A DNA stretch of 64,000 nt. Origin: an uncultured Alphaproteobacteria bacterium (GTDB lineage: Bacteria; Pseudomonadota; Alphaproteobacteria; RF32; CAG-239). Where the stretch lies: NCBI GenBank assembly GCA_934273635.1, contig CAKQSV010000004.1:1-64000 (forward strand), given 5' to 3'. The position numbers and the translations under genes were made by a program. Below the pieces are notes generated by a model. The model had not been told where the DNA came from and searched no databases. It was given only the letters and a program-made list of their open reading frames with translations. Position 1 is the stretch's first letter; each line of letters opens with the position of its first letter. This document shows, piece by piece, positions 32,489 through 42,000 of the stretch.

Positions 32489-33643
32489 TCAGGCGGCTTT
32501 CCGTTGTTTCATAATGTGTTCGTAGGCGCTGTTAATCTCGGCCATTTTGGCGGTTGCCGCGGCAATTTCCGAGGCATCGCCGCCGGCGGCTTGGATTTTG
32601 TCGGGGTGGTATGTGTTTATCAGCTCAATCCAGCGTTTTTTGATTTCTTTGTCAGAGGCGTTGTAAAACACACCCAAAACTTCGTAATCATTGTTGCTGT
32701 TTTCGTCTTGGGGTTTGGCGATAAAACGGTTTTTGATAATCGTATAATTACCCTGCGGAATTTCGATAATGTCGGCAATGTTGTCAAACATAAATTGTTC
32801 TTGCTCGCTAAGGGCTCCGTCTGCCACGGCGATTTTGAACAGGTTTTCGATGATACTCTCTTTCATATCCAGATTGTTTTGAGAGAGCAGGCGGAGTTGT
32901 TTGGCATAAGGCTCGTAACCGTCACAGGTTTGTTTGGCAAGGTTAAAAATGCGGGCGACTTTGGGGTTGCGGTCGGCGCAAAAGATTTTTTTGAAGACGC
33001 GGATTTCATTTTCGCTGACAACGCCGTCGGCTTTGGCAATTTTTGCCGAGAGACCGGCCATGGATTGAATAAACGACACATCTTTGGCCTCGTTTGAGCG
33101 CAAAGACATTTTGAGAATATTCAGTTTTGACCAAAATTTGGTTTTGAACATACCGCGAAAGCCGTTGCCCAAGCGGTATTCGTCAAGCACAAAGCCAATG
33201 ATTATGCCTACAAAAATAAGCGCCTGATAGTTAAGGGTATAGCCAATAATGCCGCCGGCTAATTTGCCCAGATTACGGTTCCAAAAATCTTCAAGTCCGT
33301 AGCGAAAGTCTCTACCGGACAGACCGGCGCGGCTGTCGAACAAAAAATGCCCGAATATGCAAAACACAATTAAGCCGTTCCAACCATAAGTCAAACCACC
33401 GAGGAGCGCCCCCCAGATTTTGCCAAAGCCGTTGTCGTGGATACGGTTATAAACGCAATACAAACGATAAGGCAACATCAGACGGATGTTGTCATCAAGC
33501 TCGCTTAGTTTGGATTTGATGAGTTTTTTGACCAGACTGCGGTCAATGACAATGTGTCCGAGCAGCATACCCCACAAAAAGCCGGTGGCGCCGAATAAGC
33601 GTAAACCGATAATCGCTAAAGTTAATTTTCCGATAGGTGTCAT
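32489..33643 (-). CDS. djlA: DjlA-like membrane J-domain co-chaperone
   Basis: A 384-residue protein with three Gly-rich hydrophobic segments (residues about 8-30, 75-100, 125-155) that share a G-x3-G-x-L-G/ID pattern, a TerB-like helical domain (AKIAKADGVVSENEIRVFKKIF), and a C-terminal J-domain with YHPDKI that stimulates DnaK. The order membrane-TerB-J is that of DjlA. Three membrane segments instead of one are more than in E. coli. The operon with ampD suggests an envelope link, but that is inference. Confidence 0.85.
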   Translation of the reverse strand: MTPIGKLTLAIIGLRLFGATGFLWGMLLGHIVIDRSLVKKLIKSKLSELDDNIRLMLPYRLYCVYNRIHDNGFGKIWGALLGGLTYGWNGLIVFCIFGHFLFDSRAGLSGRDFRYGLEDFWNRNLGKLAGGIIGYTLNYQALIFVGIIIGFVLDEYRLGNGFRGMFKTKFWSKLNILKMSLRSNEAKDVSFIQSMAGLSAKIAKADGVVSENEIRVFKKIFCADRNPKVARIFNLAKQTCDGYEPYAKQLRLLSQNNLDMKESIIENLFKIAVADGALSEQEQFMFDNIADIIEIPQGNYTIIKNRFIAKPQDENSNNDYEVLGVFYNASDKEIKKRWIELINTYHPDKIQAAGGDASEIAAATAKMAEINSAYEHIMKQRKAA

Positions 33644-33708
33644 AAAGTTATAATCTCACAATTAGTCACATTGTTTGATTATACAAGAATTTTCAAAAAA
33701 ATAAAGTT

Positions 33709-34461
33709 TTATAACATAATGGTTGATAAGTGACTTGGAAAATCTCGCGGCGCAGAAATCAGCTTTTGACGACAGCAGCGACGGTAGCTGAAATAGTTGT
33801 CGTTGGTGTAGGTGTTTATGCCCGAGGCCGAGATATTTTCAATGCCGTAAAGGCGCAGGCGGTGACGGCAAAAAGCCTCGGCGTCAAACAGATAAGCGCC
33901 GTTGTCGAGAGGGGTGAAAAACTCTTGGTAGTCTCCGGTTTGCAAAAACTCGTCACGCATATCGTCGCGGCACTCAAATGACAGTTTTTGCAAGCAAGGA
34001 CCAATAGCGGCGGCAATGTCGGATTTTTGCGCGCCGTGTTGTTCCATGAGCGCGATTGTATTGTCAATGATACCGCGCAAAGCTCCCCGCCAACCCGCAT
34101 GCGCCACGCCAATGACCCCGTGGCGGTTGTCTCTGAGCAAAATTGGCGCGCAGTCAGCAGTGCGTATGGAGAGAATAATGTCGGGTTTGTCGGTGACGGC
34201 GCCGTCGGCGGTTATCTCAAATCGGCTCGGGTGGTCGATATAAACGGCGGTGGTGCTGACGCCTTGCGTTAAAATGTTCAACTGAGAAAGCGAGCGGTGG
34301 TAATAACTTGCGGCAATTTCAAGATTTTTATAAATATTGTCGCTACTGTCAAGACTGCGAAGGCTGACATTGAGACTGGCGTATTTGCCCTGAGAAACGC
34401 CGCCGTGGCGGTTGAAAAAGCAATGTTTGTCATGCGGAAGGTTTGGGGCGAAAAAACTCAT
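33709..34461 (-). CDS. pgeF: PgeF/YfiH-family multicopper-like (laccase domain) protein
   Basis: A 250-residue member of the YfiH/LACC1 family. Signature segments are SIRTADCAPILL, GVAHAGWRGALRGI and IGPCLQKLSFEC. Members are named peptidoglycan editing factor PgeF, and homologues, including human LACC1, act on purine nucleosides (phosphorylase, deaminase). Here the gene is the last of a nucleoside-salvage operon and overlaps deoB by four bases, which supports a nucleoside role. Met/Cys/His ligands look complete. Confidence 0.93.
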   Translation of the reverse strand: MSFFAPNLPHDKHCFFNRHGGVSQGKYASLNVSLRSLDSSDNIYKNLEIAASYYHRSLSQLNILTQGVSTTAVYIDHPSRFEITADGAVTDKPDIILSIRTADCAPILLRDNRHGVIGVAHAGWRGALRGIIDNTIALMEQHGAQKSDIAAAIGPCLQKLSFECRDDMRDEFLQTGDYQEFFTPLDNGAYLFDAEAFCRHRLRLYGIENISASGINTYTNDNYFSYRRCCRQKLISAPRDFPSHLSTIML

Positions 34462-35654
34462 AGAAAGCTCCTTCCGCTTGCAAGTGGCGGAATGCCCAAC
34501 CAGGTGGCGACGCTTTGCCCGAGATCGGCGTAGGTGTCGCGTTTGCCTAAGGGGCTTAAAGGGGCTGACTTGCCAAAGACCAAAGCCGGAACTTGTTCAC
34601 GGGTGTGGTCGGTGCCTTCGTAGGTGGGGTCGTTGCCGTGGTCGGCGGTAATGAAAACCATATCGTCATCACGAAGAATTTTTAACAATTCCGGTAGGCG
34701 GCTGTCAAAATATTCTAATGCGCGGGCATAGCCTTCAACGTTGCGGCGGTGACCGTAGAGCATATCAAAATCTTCAAAATTAGTGAAAATCAGGCTGAAG
34801 TCGGGGGCGTCCTTTGCCGCTTGGAGCGTGGCGTCCCACAAGTTTGGCAATTCGGCGGCGTGTATGGGGTTGGTAATGCCGCGGTGGGCATAAATATCGT
34901 TGATGGCGCCGATAGCGTAAACTTTTCCGCCGGCGCGGCTGACACAATCAAGCAGAGTGTCGCCGAAAGGTTGGGCGGTGTAGTCGCGGCGGTTGGTGGT
35001 GCGGGTGAACGCGCCAGATTTTTCGCCGATGAACGGACGGGCGATAATGCGACCGATGTTATAGGGCTGAACGTGTTTATAAGCCACTTCGCACAGGCGG
35101 TAAAGGCGTTCTAAGCCGAAATATTGCTCATGCGCGGCAATCTGGATATTGCTGTCGGCGGAGGTGTAAAAAATCGGTTTGCCACTCTGAATATGTTCTT
35201 CGCCCAGCTCTTGGATGATAACCGTGCCGGAGGCGGCTTTGTTGCCCAAAATGCCCGAGATGTTACCCTCATTGCAGATTTGGTCAATCAGCTGTTGTGG
35301 AAAAGACGGATAATCGGGTTTGAAATGCCCCCAGCCGTTAAGGTTGGGCAGACCGGCCATTTCCCAGTGACCGGAGACGGTGTCTTTGTCTTTGCTGACC
35401 TCTTTCATACAACCAAAACTGTGGGGAAATTTGGCAAACGGCGATGTTGACGGACAATTAATCTTAACCTCGCTCCCTGAGGCGGTTTGGCAGGCTTGCG
35501 CCAAGCCCAGTGCTAAAAGATTGGGAATCCGCAGCTTGGGGAAATGTTGGGCAATATGGGCAAAAGTGTTGGCGCCGTTGTTATGAAACGCCTCGGCATC
35601 CGGCGCGCCGCCGATACCGAAAGAATCCATCATTAAAATTAAGGCTCTGCTCAT
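34458..35654 (-). CDS. deoB: Phosphopentomutase
   Basis: A 398-residue alkaline-phosphatase superfamily enzyme that interconverts (deoxy)ribose 1- and 5-phosphate. Metal-binding motifs are MDSFGIGGAPDAE at the N terminus, and ITADHGNDPTYEGTDHTREQ near residue 335. It supplies deoxyribose 5-phosphate to DeoC. Two bases separate it from deoA, whose end contains its GGAGA ribosome site. Confidence 0.96.
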   Translation of the reverse strand: MSRALILMMDSFGIGGAPDAEAFHNNGANTFAHIAQHFPKLRIPNLLALGLAQACQTASGSEVKINCPSTSPFAKFPHSFGCMKEVSKDKDTVSGHWEMAGLPNLNGWGHFKPDYPSFPQQLIDQICNEGNISGILGNKAASGTVIIQELGEEHIQSGKPIFYTSADSNIQIAAHEQYFGLERLYRLCEVAYKHVQPYNIGRIIARPFIGEKSGAFTRTTNRRDYTAQPFGDTLLDCVSRAGGKVYAIGAINDIYAHRGITNPIHAAELPNLWDATLQAAKDAPDFSLIFTNFEDFDMLYGHRRNVEGYARALEYFDSRLPELLKILRDDDMVFITADHGNDPTYEGTDHTREQVPALVFGKSAPLSPLGKRDTYADLGQSVATWLGIPPLASGRSFL

Positions 35655-35656
35655 GG

Positions 35657-36970
35657 TTAGTCTCCGATTTTTTCAATGATTTCAGAATTTAGGCGAGGTT
35701 GCGCCGCCGAGATGGCAACGGCTTGCAAAATGTTGTTTTGCGCAATGGCAAAGTCGTCCTCAGATTGAGCGTGAACGTAGCACAACGGGGTTTGAGCGTC
35801 AACAAAATCGCCGATTTGGCAAAAGCCGCTGAAACCGGTGGCGTAGTCAAGTTTTTGGTCGGTGCGAACGCGTCCTCCTTTGAGCTGTATCAGCGCCAAT
35901 CCGATGTCGCGGGTTTGCATGGCGGAGACATAGCCCGCTTGCGGCGCAAATACCGGACGTTTGATTTGGGCTTGAGACAGATATTTTTGCGGGTGGTCGC
36001 AAAAATCAGCAGGACCGCCGAGCGCGGAAACCATACGAGCGAAAATTTCACAGGCTTTGCCGGAATCAAGACTTTTTTGCAACATGGCGCGGGCGGCGTC
36101 AAGGTTGGCGGCGAGTTTGGCATTAACCAACAGTTCGGCGCAGAGTTCAATGGTGATTTTATGCAGTCGCCGGTCAATGTTTTTGCCTTGCAGAAAATCG
36201 ACAGCTTCTTGCATTTCAAGCGCGTTACCAACGGTGTGCCCCAAAACCTGATTCATATCGGTCAGCAGGGCAGAGGTTTTGGTGCCCGCCAAATTGGCCA
36301 CGCGTACAATGGAGCGGGCGAGCTTGCGCGCGTCTTCAAGATTGTTCATAAACGCGCCGTTGCCGCACTTCAAATCCATTACCAGATATTGCAATCCCGC
36401 GGCAAGTTTTTTGGAGAGAATCGATGCGGTTATCAGCTCAATGCTTTCAACCGTACCGCACACGTCACGCACGGCATAAATTTTTTTGTCTGCCGGCGCC
36501 AGACTGCCGGTTTGTCCGATGATGGCGCAACCGACTTCTTTGACGGTGTTTTTGAAGAGTTCGTCACTGGGAACGGTTTGATAGCCGGGGATGGAATCAA
36601 ATTTATCAAGCGTGCCGCCGGTGTGCCCTAAGCCTCGACCTGATATCATCGGCACATAAGCGCCGCAAGCCGCCAACATTGGCGCCAACATCAGGCTGAC
36701 TTTGTCGCCAACGCCGCCGGAAGAATGTTTGTCAACCACGGGACCGTTGAGCTCGCTCCAGTCCAAAATGTGACCAGAATCACGCATAGCCAACGTTAGC
36801 GCCGCGGTTTCGTCGGCGTTCATACCGTTCAAAAACACCGCCATGGTCAGCGCGGCGGTCTGGCTGTCCATAATCGTTCCGGCGGTGATGCCTTTGACAA
36901 ATTCTTGAATTTCGGTTTTTGAAAGTTCTTGGCGGTCGCGTTTTTTGCGAATAATTTCTTGTGGCAACAT
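35657..36970 (-). CDS. deoA: Thymidine phosphorylase
   Basis: A 437-residue pyrimidine nucleoside phosphorylase that splits thymidine or deoxyuridine with phosphate. The glycosyltransferase family 3 fold is shown by DKHSSGGVGDKVSLMLAPML (phosphate site) and the preceding EIQEFVKGITAGTIMDSQTA helical domain; the C-terminal domain has GYVSAMQTRDIGLALIQLKGG. Full length, second-last but two in the salvage operon, 2 bp from deoC. Confidence 0.96.
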   Translation of the reverse strand: MLPQEIIRKKRDRQELSKTEIQEFVKGITAGTIMDSQTAALTMAVFLNGMNADETAALTLAMRDSGHILDWSELNGPVVDKHSSGGVGDKVSLMLAPMLAACGAYVPMISGRGLGHTGGTLDKFDSIPGYQTVPSDELFKNTVKEVGCAIIGQTGSLAPADKKIYAVRDVCGTVESIELITASILSKKLAAGLQYLVMDLKCGNGAFMNNLEDARKLARSIVRVANLAGTKTSALLTDMNQVLGHTVGNALEMQEAVDFLQGKNIDRRLHKITIELCAELLVNAKLAANLDAARAMLQKSLDSGKACEIFARMVSALGGPADFCDHPQKYLSQAQIKRPVFAPQAGYVSAMQTRDIGLALIQLKGGRVRTDQKLDYATGFSGFCQIGDFVDAQTPLCYVHAQSEDDFAIAQNNILQAVAISAAQPRLNSEIIEKIGD

Positions 36971-36972
36971 GG

Positions 36973-37707
36973 CTAATATCCTTGTTTGAGGGTTTTGAGA
37001 ATATCATTGAGCAGGGAAGTCGCGCCAATGCGGAATTTTTCGGGGCGCAACCAACCACTGCCCATAATCGTATCGGCCAAAATCAGGTATTGCTTGGCGT
37101 CGTCAACGGTTTTGATTCCGCCGCTGGCTTTGAAACCGGTGTTGTATTTGCTGCTTTTCATGGTTTCGAGCATAACATTGGCGGCTTCGGGGGTGGCGGA
37201 AATTTTGGTTTTACCGGTAGAGGTTTTGAGAAAACCAACACCGGCGTCAAGCGCCAACAGCGAGGCGTTGCGAATATTGTTAGCGGTTTGCAACTCGCCG
37301 GTCTCTAAAATGATTTTGGAGGTGTGTTGCGTGCACAGTGAAGTGACGGTTTGCAAAAATTGACGACAAATGTCTAAATTGCCTGCCAAAAAATCACGAT
37401 AAGGGAATACGGCGTCTATCTCATCGGCGCCCATGGCCAAGGCGTGTTCAATCTCATAGCCGATTTTTTTGAGGTCATTACCACCGGCGGGAAAGTTGAC
37501 CACCGTGGCGATTTTGATGCCGGTGTCGGCGAGCTCTTGTTTGGCGGTGATGATAAAACGGTCATACACGCAAACGGCGGCGGTGTTGCCATATGGTGTT
37601 TGCGCTTTGTGGCACAAGTCGGCAATGCTGTATTCGGTGTCGGTATTTGATAAGGACGTTAAGTCAAGATAAGACAGCAGTTGTTTGGCGGCGGTAACGT
37701 TATCCAT
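36973..37707 (-). CDS. deoC: Deoxyribose-phosphate aldolase
   Basis: A 244-residue class I aldolase that cleaves deoxyribose 5-phosphate to acetaldehyde and glyceraldehyde 3-phosphate, feeding glycolysis. The Schiff-base Lys is in VGFLKTSTGKT, the second active-site Lys in GFKASGGIKTVDDA. The N terminus SLSNTDTEYSIADLCHKA is shorter in motif I than E. coli DeoC but in family range. AGGAGG before the ATG lies inside the end of the PNP gene. Confidence 0.95.
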   Translation of the reverse strand: MDNVTAAKQLLSYLDLTSLSNTDTEYSIADLCHKAQTPYGNTAAVCVYDRFIITAKQELADTGIKIATVVNFPAGGNDLKKIGYEIEHALAMGADEIDAVFPYRDFLAGNLDICRQFLQTVTSLCTQHTSKIILETGELQTANNIRNASLLALDAGVGFLKTSTGKTKISATPEAANVMLETMKSSKYNTGFKASGGIKTVDDAKQYLILADTIMGSGWLRPEKFRIGATSLLNDILKTLKQGY

Positions 37708-37709
37708 GG

Positions 37710-38516
37710 CTATAAGCCTCCTAAATAATTATCAATCAAAACTGCAAGGTTGTGGCAGGCTTTCTGCCCTTGCTCAAGAGTTTCGGCGTGTGACGTGGCG
37801 GCGTCTGCCATGCCGGTGCCAAAGTTGGTGATAACCGACAAGCCCAAGACTTTAATACCGCAACGGGCGGCGCAGATAACCTCGGGCACGGTGGACATAC
37901 CGACCGCGTCGGCGCCCAGAATGCGAAAAGCTCTGATTTCGGCCGCAGTCTCAAAATTTGGTCCTAAAACCATGAGGTAAACGCCTTCGTGAAGGGGGAT
38001 GCCCGCCTGTTTGGCAACCGCGCGCATTTTTTGCCGCAGCTCGGCGGTGTAGGCATCGGCCATAGATGGAAAGCGAGGGCCGTATTTTTCGTCATCAAAA
38101 CCAACCAAGGGGTTGCGACCGCTAAAGTTGATGTGGTCGGATATCATCATAATGCTTGCGGGAGCAAATTCCGGATTGAGCGAACCGGCGGCGTTAGTGA
38201 CAATCAGTTGCTCCACGCCCAAAACCTTAAGGGTTTGAAGCACGGTGTTAATCACTTGCGGGTCGTGACCTTCATAGAGGTGAAAACGCCCCTGCAGGCA
38301 GATGACCTCTTGTCCGCGCAATGTTCCGACAACCAACTGACCGCGGTGTCCGGCAACGTGACTTTGCGGAAAGTCGGGGATTTCGGCGTAAGGAATCACA
38401 ACGGGAGAGGAAATGGCGTTGGCAATGTCGCCCAAGCCCGAGCCTAAAATCAGACCAATTTTAGGATGATGGTTGCCAATGCGTTGTTGAATAAAGTCAG
38501 CGATGTTTTCTATCAT
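37710..38516 (-). CDS. punA: Purine nucleoside phosphorylase (trimeric type)
   Basis: A 268-residue PNP of the trimeric (PNP/MTAP) family that phosphorolyses inosine and guanosine. Motifs are LILGSGLGDIA, CLQGRFHLYEGHD, TNAAGSLNPEFAPASIM and MVLGPNFETAAEIR, with the base-binding Glu and Asn (ITNFGTGM). It belongs to the xapA/punA group and not to hexameric DeoD. Its end overlaps the downstream gene's ribosome site and its start overlaps the end of cdd by four bases. Confidence 0.94.
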   Translation of the reverse strand: MIENIADFIQQRIGNHHPKIGLILGSGLGDIANAISSPVVIPYAEIPDFPQSHVAGHRGQLVVGTLRGQEVICLQGRFHLYEGHDPQVINTVLQTLKVLGVEQLIVTNAAGSLNPEFAPASIMMISDHINFSGRNPLVGFDDEKYGPRFPSMADAYTAELRQKMRAVAKQAGIPLHEGVYLMVLGPNFETAAEIRAFRILGADAVGMSTVPEVICAARCGIKVLGLSVITNFGTGMADAATSHAETLEQGQKACHNLAVLIDNYLGGL

Positions 38517-38914
38517 TTGAGCAGTTCTCCGGCAAAGAAACCGTGGGGCAGCATTTCGGCTAATTTATAGCTTTTTTGCAGACCGTTGAGGTTGGACAGG
38601 TGAATAATCGTGTCGGCAGTACCAAACTCGGCAATGCGTTGCAGGCAGGCGCCGCACGGGGTGATGATTTCTTGAGAGTCGGCCACAATCAAAATCTCGG
38701 AAATATGGTGCGCGCCGTGACTAATCATGGCGGCAATAGCACCGGCTTCGGCGCAGGTGCCGCACGGAAACGAGATGTTTTCAACGTTGCAGCCTTTGTA
38801 GATTTGCAGGTCGTCGGCATAAATCGCGGCGCCAACCTTAAACTTGGAGTACGGTGCGTAAGCATTGCGACGGACATCTAACGCGGAGGAAAAAAGTTTA
38901 TCGGTAATATCCAT
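38513..38914 (-). CDS. cdd: Cytidine deaminase
   Basis: A 133-residue zinc-dependent homotetrameric cytidine deaminase giving uridine or deoxyuridine. Zn ligands and catalytic Glu are in PCGTCAEAGAIAAM and PCGACLQRI. It is the first gene of the cdd-punA-deoC-deoA-deoB-pgeF operon, with a divergent AsmA gene upstream; the ~100-bp gap must hold both promoters. No DeoR- or CytR-like site is obvious by eye. Confidence 0.95.
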   Translation of the reverse strand: MDITDKLFSSALDVRRNAYAPYSKFKVGAAIYADDLQIYKGCNVENISFPCGTCAEAGAIAAMISHGAHHISEILIVADSQEIITPCGACLQRIAEFGTADTIIHLSNLNGLQKSYKLAEMLPHGFFAGELLK

Positions 38915-39019
38915 TTGATTATACTCTCGAATTAAAAGTTTTGTTAATTATTTATGTTGTATAGTATATCAGTATAGATTAATTTTCTGCAAATATTTTG
39001 GTTGGACGGGAGAACTGCT

Positions 39020-42000
39020 GTGAAAAAGTTGATATTGGCCGTTTTGGGAATCGCCTTTTTAGGGGTTGTCGGAGTTTCGGTTTATGTTTCGACCATTGAT
39101 TGGAACAAGCATAAAGAGAAATTGACGCAGCAGTTGCTGGAAATTACCGGTAAACGAGTGGTGTTTAACGGCCCCGTCAGTCTGACGCTGTTTCCGCGCC
39201 CGAATCTGACCGCTAAAAATGTGCGGGTGTATAGCACGGTTAATAACGATTTGGAACATCCGTTGATGAAAATTGAAAGTTTGGTGGCGGATTTGTCGTT
39301 TTCGGCCTTGGTGGGCGGCAGTTTTGACGTGAAGATGATGTCTTTGGTCAAACCGCAAATCTTTTTGCAACGAGACGACAACGGCATTAACTGGATGGAT
39401 AACGCCAAAACCAACAGCAACGCCGAAATTAAAAACGTGAATATTGCCTTGGACAGCGTGTTGTTGAACGATGCGACCATGACGATTGTGGATGAGGCGC
39501 ACAATGTGAACGTGACTTTGGATAATTTGAAGGCCGAGGTGGTTGCAGACTCGCTGAACGGTCCGTTCCGTATTGATGGTAGTTATGTTAAGGGTAATAA
39601 TCCCGAGGGTTTTGCCATTTCTGTCGGCAGTTTGTCGGACAGTTTTGCCACCAATCTGAACTTTGTGCTAAATCAGCCGGCCTCCGAGACCTATTTGCGG
39701 TTTGACGGCACGTTTTTGCTCAGCAATACCGCGGTGAACGGTAATTTGATTGTGGAATCCAAAAAGTTTAAGGACTTTTGCGACTCAATGTTTGCGGGGC
39801 ACAAGTTGAGTAGTTATTGGGATAAAAAGTTTGAGACCTCAATGGAATTGCGGGTGAACAAATCGCAGGCAGAATTGGCCAATATTATTCTTAAATACGG
39901 CAATACCGCCGGCGCGGGCAATATTACTATTCCGCTGCCGAAGAAAAATTATAATGTTGACGATGATGAGACGGACGAAAAACATCAGATTAACGTTAAG
40001 TTTGATATGACGGATTTGAGCTTGGAGCCGTTTGTGGAAGGGCTGAAAGATTTTGCTCGCAAGCAACAGGCGGCGGGGGCGGTTTATGCACCGGATTATC
40101 CGTTTGACGTTGACGTGGCATTGTCGGCGCTGAAAGCCGAATATAACGGTCAGACCATTAAAAACTTTAAAACCGCCATCAGTCTTGAGGATAATGTTTG
40201 GAACTTTGCTTTGGAAGACGGCGTGTTTCCCGGAAATTCGGATGTCAAGGCGAGCGGTAAGTTGTTTTCGGTGGAAGACGCGCTTAATTATTCCGCTGAG
40301 GTTAATGCTAAAACCGACAACCTTAAAAAGATGTTGGAGTGGCTTGAAATTCCGGTTAAGCAAGTGGCGGCTTCGACCTATTTGAAGTCTGTCGTTGAGG
40401 CTGAGATTTCGGGGGACACCAACAGCATTAGAATTGAGCCGTTTAATCTGAGTGTTGACAATACGCAGTTGAGCGGTGCGTTCGGCGCCAAAAAAGGCAC
40501 GCTGCCGCACTATGATTTGACCCTGCAGGCCGAAAATGTTAATTTGGACAATTATCTGCCGCCGCTGACCACGCAGGAGGGTGAGGGTTTGTCCGAGGTG
40601 CTGAACGGTTTGTGGCAAAAAACGCAGTGGACGAACAATGTTGATATGAATTTGCAGCTGAGTGCGGGCTTGATTATTTTTGACAGTACGCCGTGGGAGA
40701 AAGTGGTGCTCAATGCCGCGTTGCAAAACGGAACGCTTAATGTGAAACGATTGGCGGCGGGCAATGTGTTGAAGTCTAAGTTTGAGGCTAACGGTGAGGT
40801 AAAAGGTTTTGGCGACAAGCCGCAGTTGAACAATGTGAACTATACGTTTGACACCGAAGATTTGCGCTCGTGGTTTGAACGTTTTGAGGTCAATGCGCCT
40901 CAGGTTAATTTGGCGGCGTTTCAGCCTTTCAGTTCGAGCGGTACGGTTTCGGTCAACGGCAATCGAATTTGGCTGAAAGCCGAAAATACCAACGGTGATA
41001 CGGAATCGACTTATAACGGGCGAATTACGCAGGCCGAGGGCAAATATCTGTTGAACGGCGAGTTGCAGTTGCGTTCACCCAACGCCTCGGCTCTGCTCAA
41101 AAATTTGCAGTTATCTTATGAGCCGCAAGAGCAAAACTTGGGTCGTTTGGGGCTTAAGACGCAGATTGTGGGCAATGCCGACAAGTTCAAAATGTCGGAT
41201 ATGCAGTTGAGTGTGGGGGCTAATACGTTTCAGGGCACGGTGGGTGCCGATTTGGCGCGTTCGGTGCCTTATTGGGTGGCTAATTTGAAAATTAACCGGT
41301 TTGAGAGTGAGCGTTTTATGCCCAAGCGCAGCGCGGCGCCACGGTTTGGCGCAGATAAGAGCGCGCAGCGGGTGACCGAGTTGTGGAGTAAGCCGAATTT
41401 GAGCGATGCGGCTTTTGCCGTTGACAAATTGCGCAGATTTACGCTTGCTTCAAAGTTTGAGGTCAACGAACTGTTGCTCAAAGATAAGATGCTGAAAAAT
41501 GTGACGGTCGGTATCGAAAACAAAAACGGTGAGTTGGCGATTAAAGATTTGAAGTCGGATTATAACAGCGGCAAGTTGGCGGCGAACATTAAGTTTGGTT
41601 ATACGGGCAAGCCTCGCGCCGTCGGTGATTTTAGCGTGACCAAGCAAAATGTTTATGACCTCGGGTGGAGCGGCGATGTTTACGGCGTTAAAGCCGGCGA
41701 GGCGGATTTGAGCTTGGCGTTTGACACATCGGCGCTGTCGTACCGCAATGTGTTAGATGACTTCAGCGGCGTGGCAACGATTGAAATTCGGAATCCGGTG
41801 ATATCCGGTTGGGATTTGTTCGCCATTTCCGATGACCTGACCAAGCGCAAGCAGAGCGAGGGTTTGCAGTCAGTGTTGTTGAACGATTTGCAACAGGGCG
41901 AGACGGCTTTTGACAAGTTTGCGGGCAAAATTGCCTTTAAGAACGGCAACTGGAGCTTGGAGAAGGCCGAGTTGTTATCAAACGATGCCAATGTTACTCT

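Noticed and set aside
35699..36631. A 310-codon plus-strand frame opposite deoA
   Set aside because: Antisense shadow of a strongly conserved enzyme.
39839..40726. A 295-codon minus-strand frame opposite the AsmA gene
   Set aside because: Shadow frame, Arg/Gln-rich, without a ribosome site or homology.
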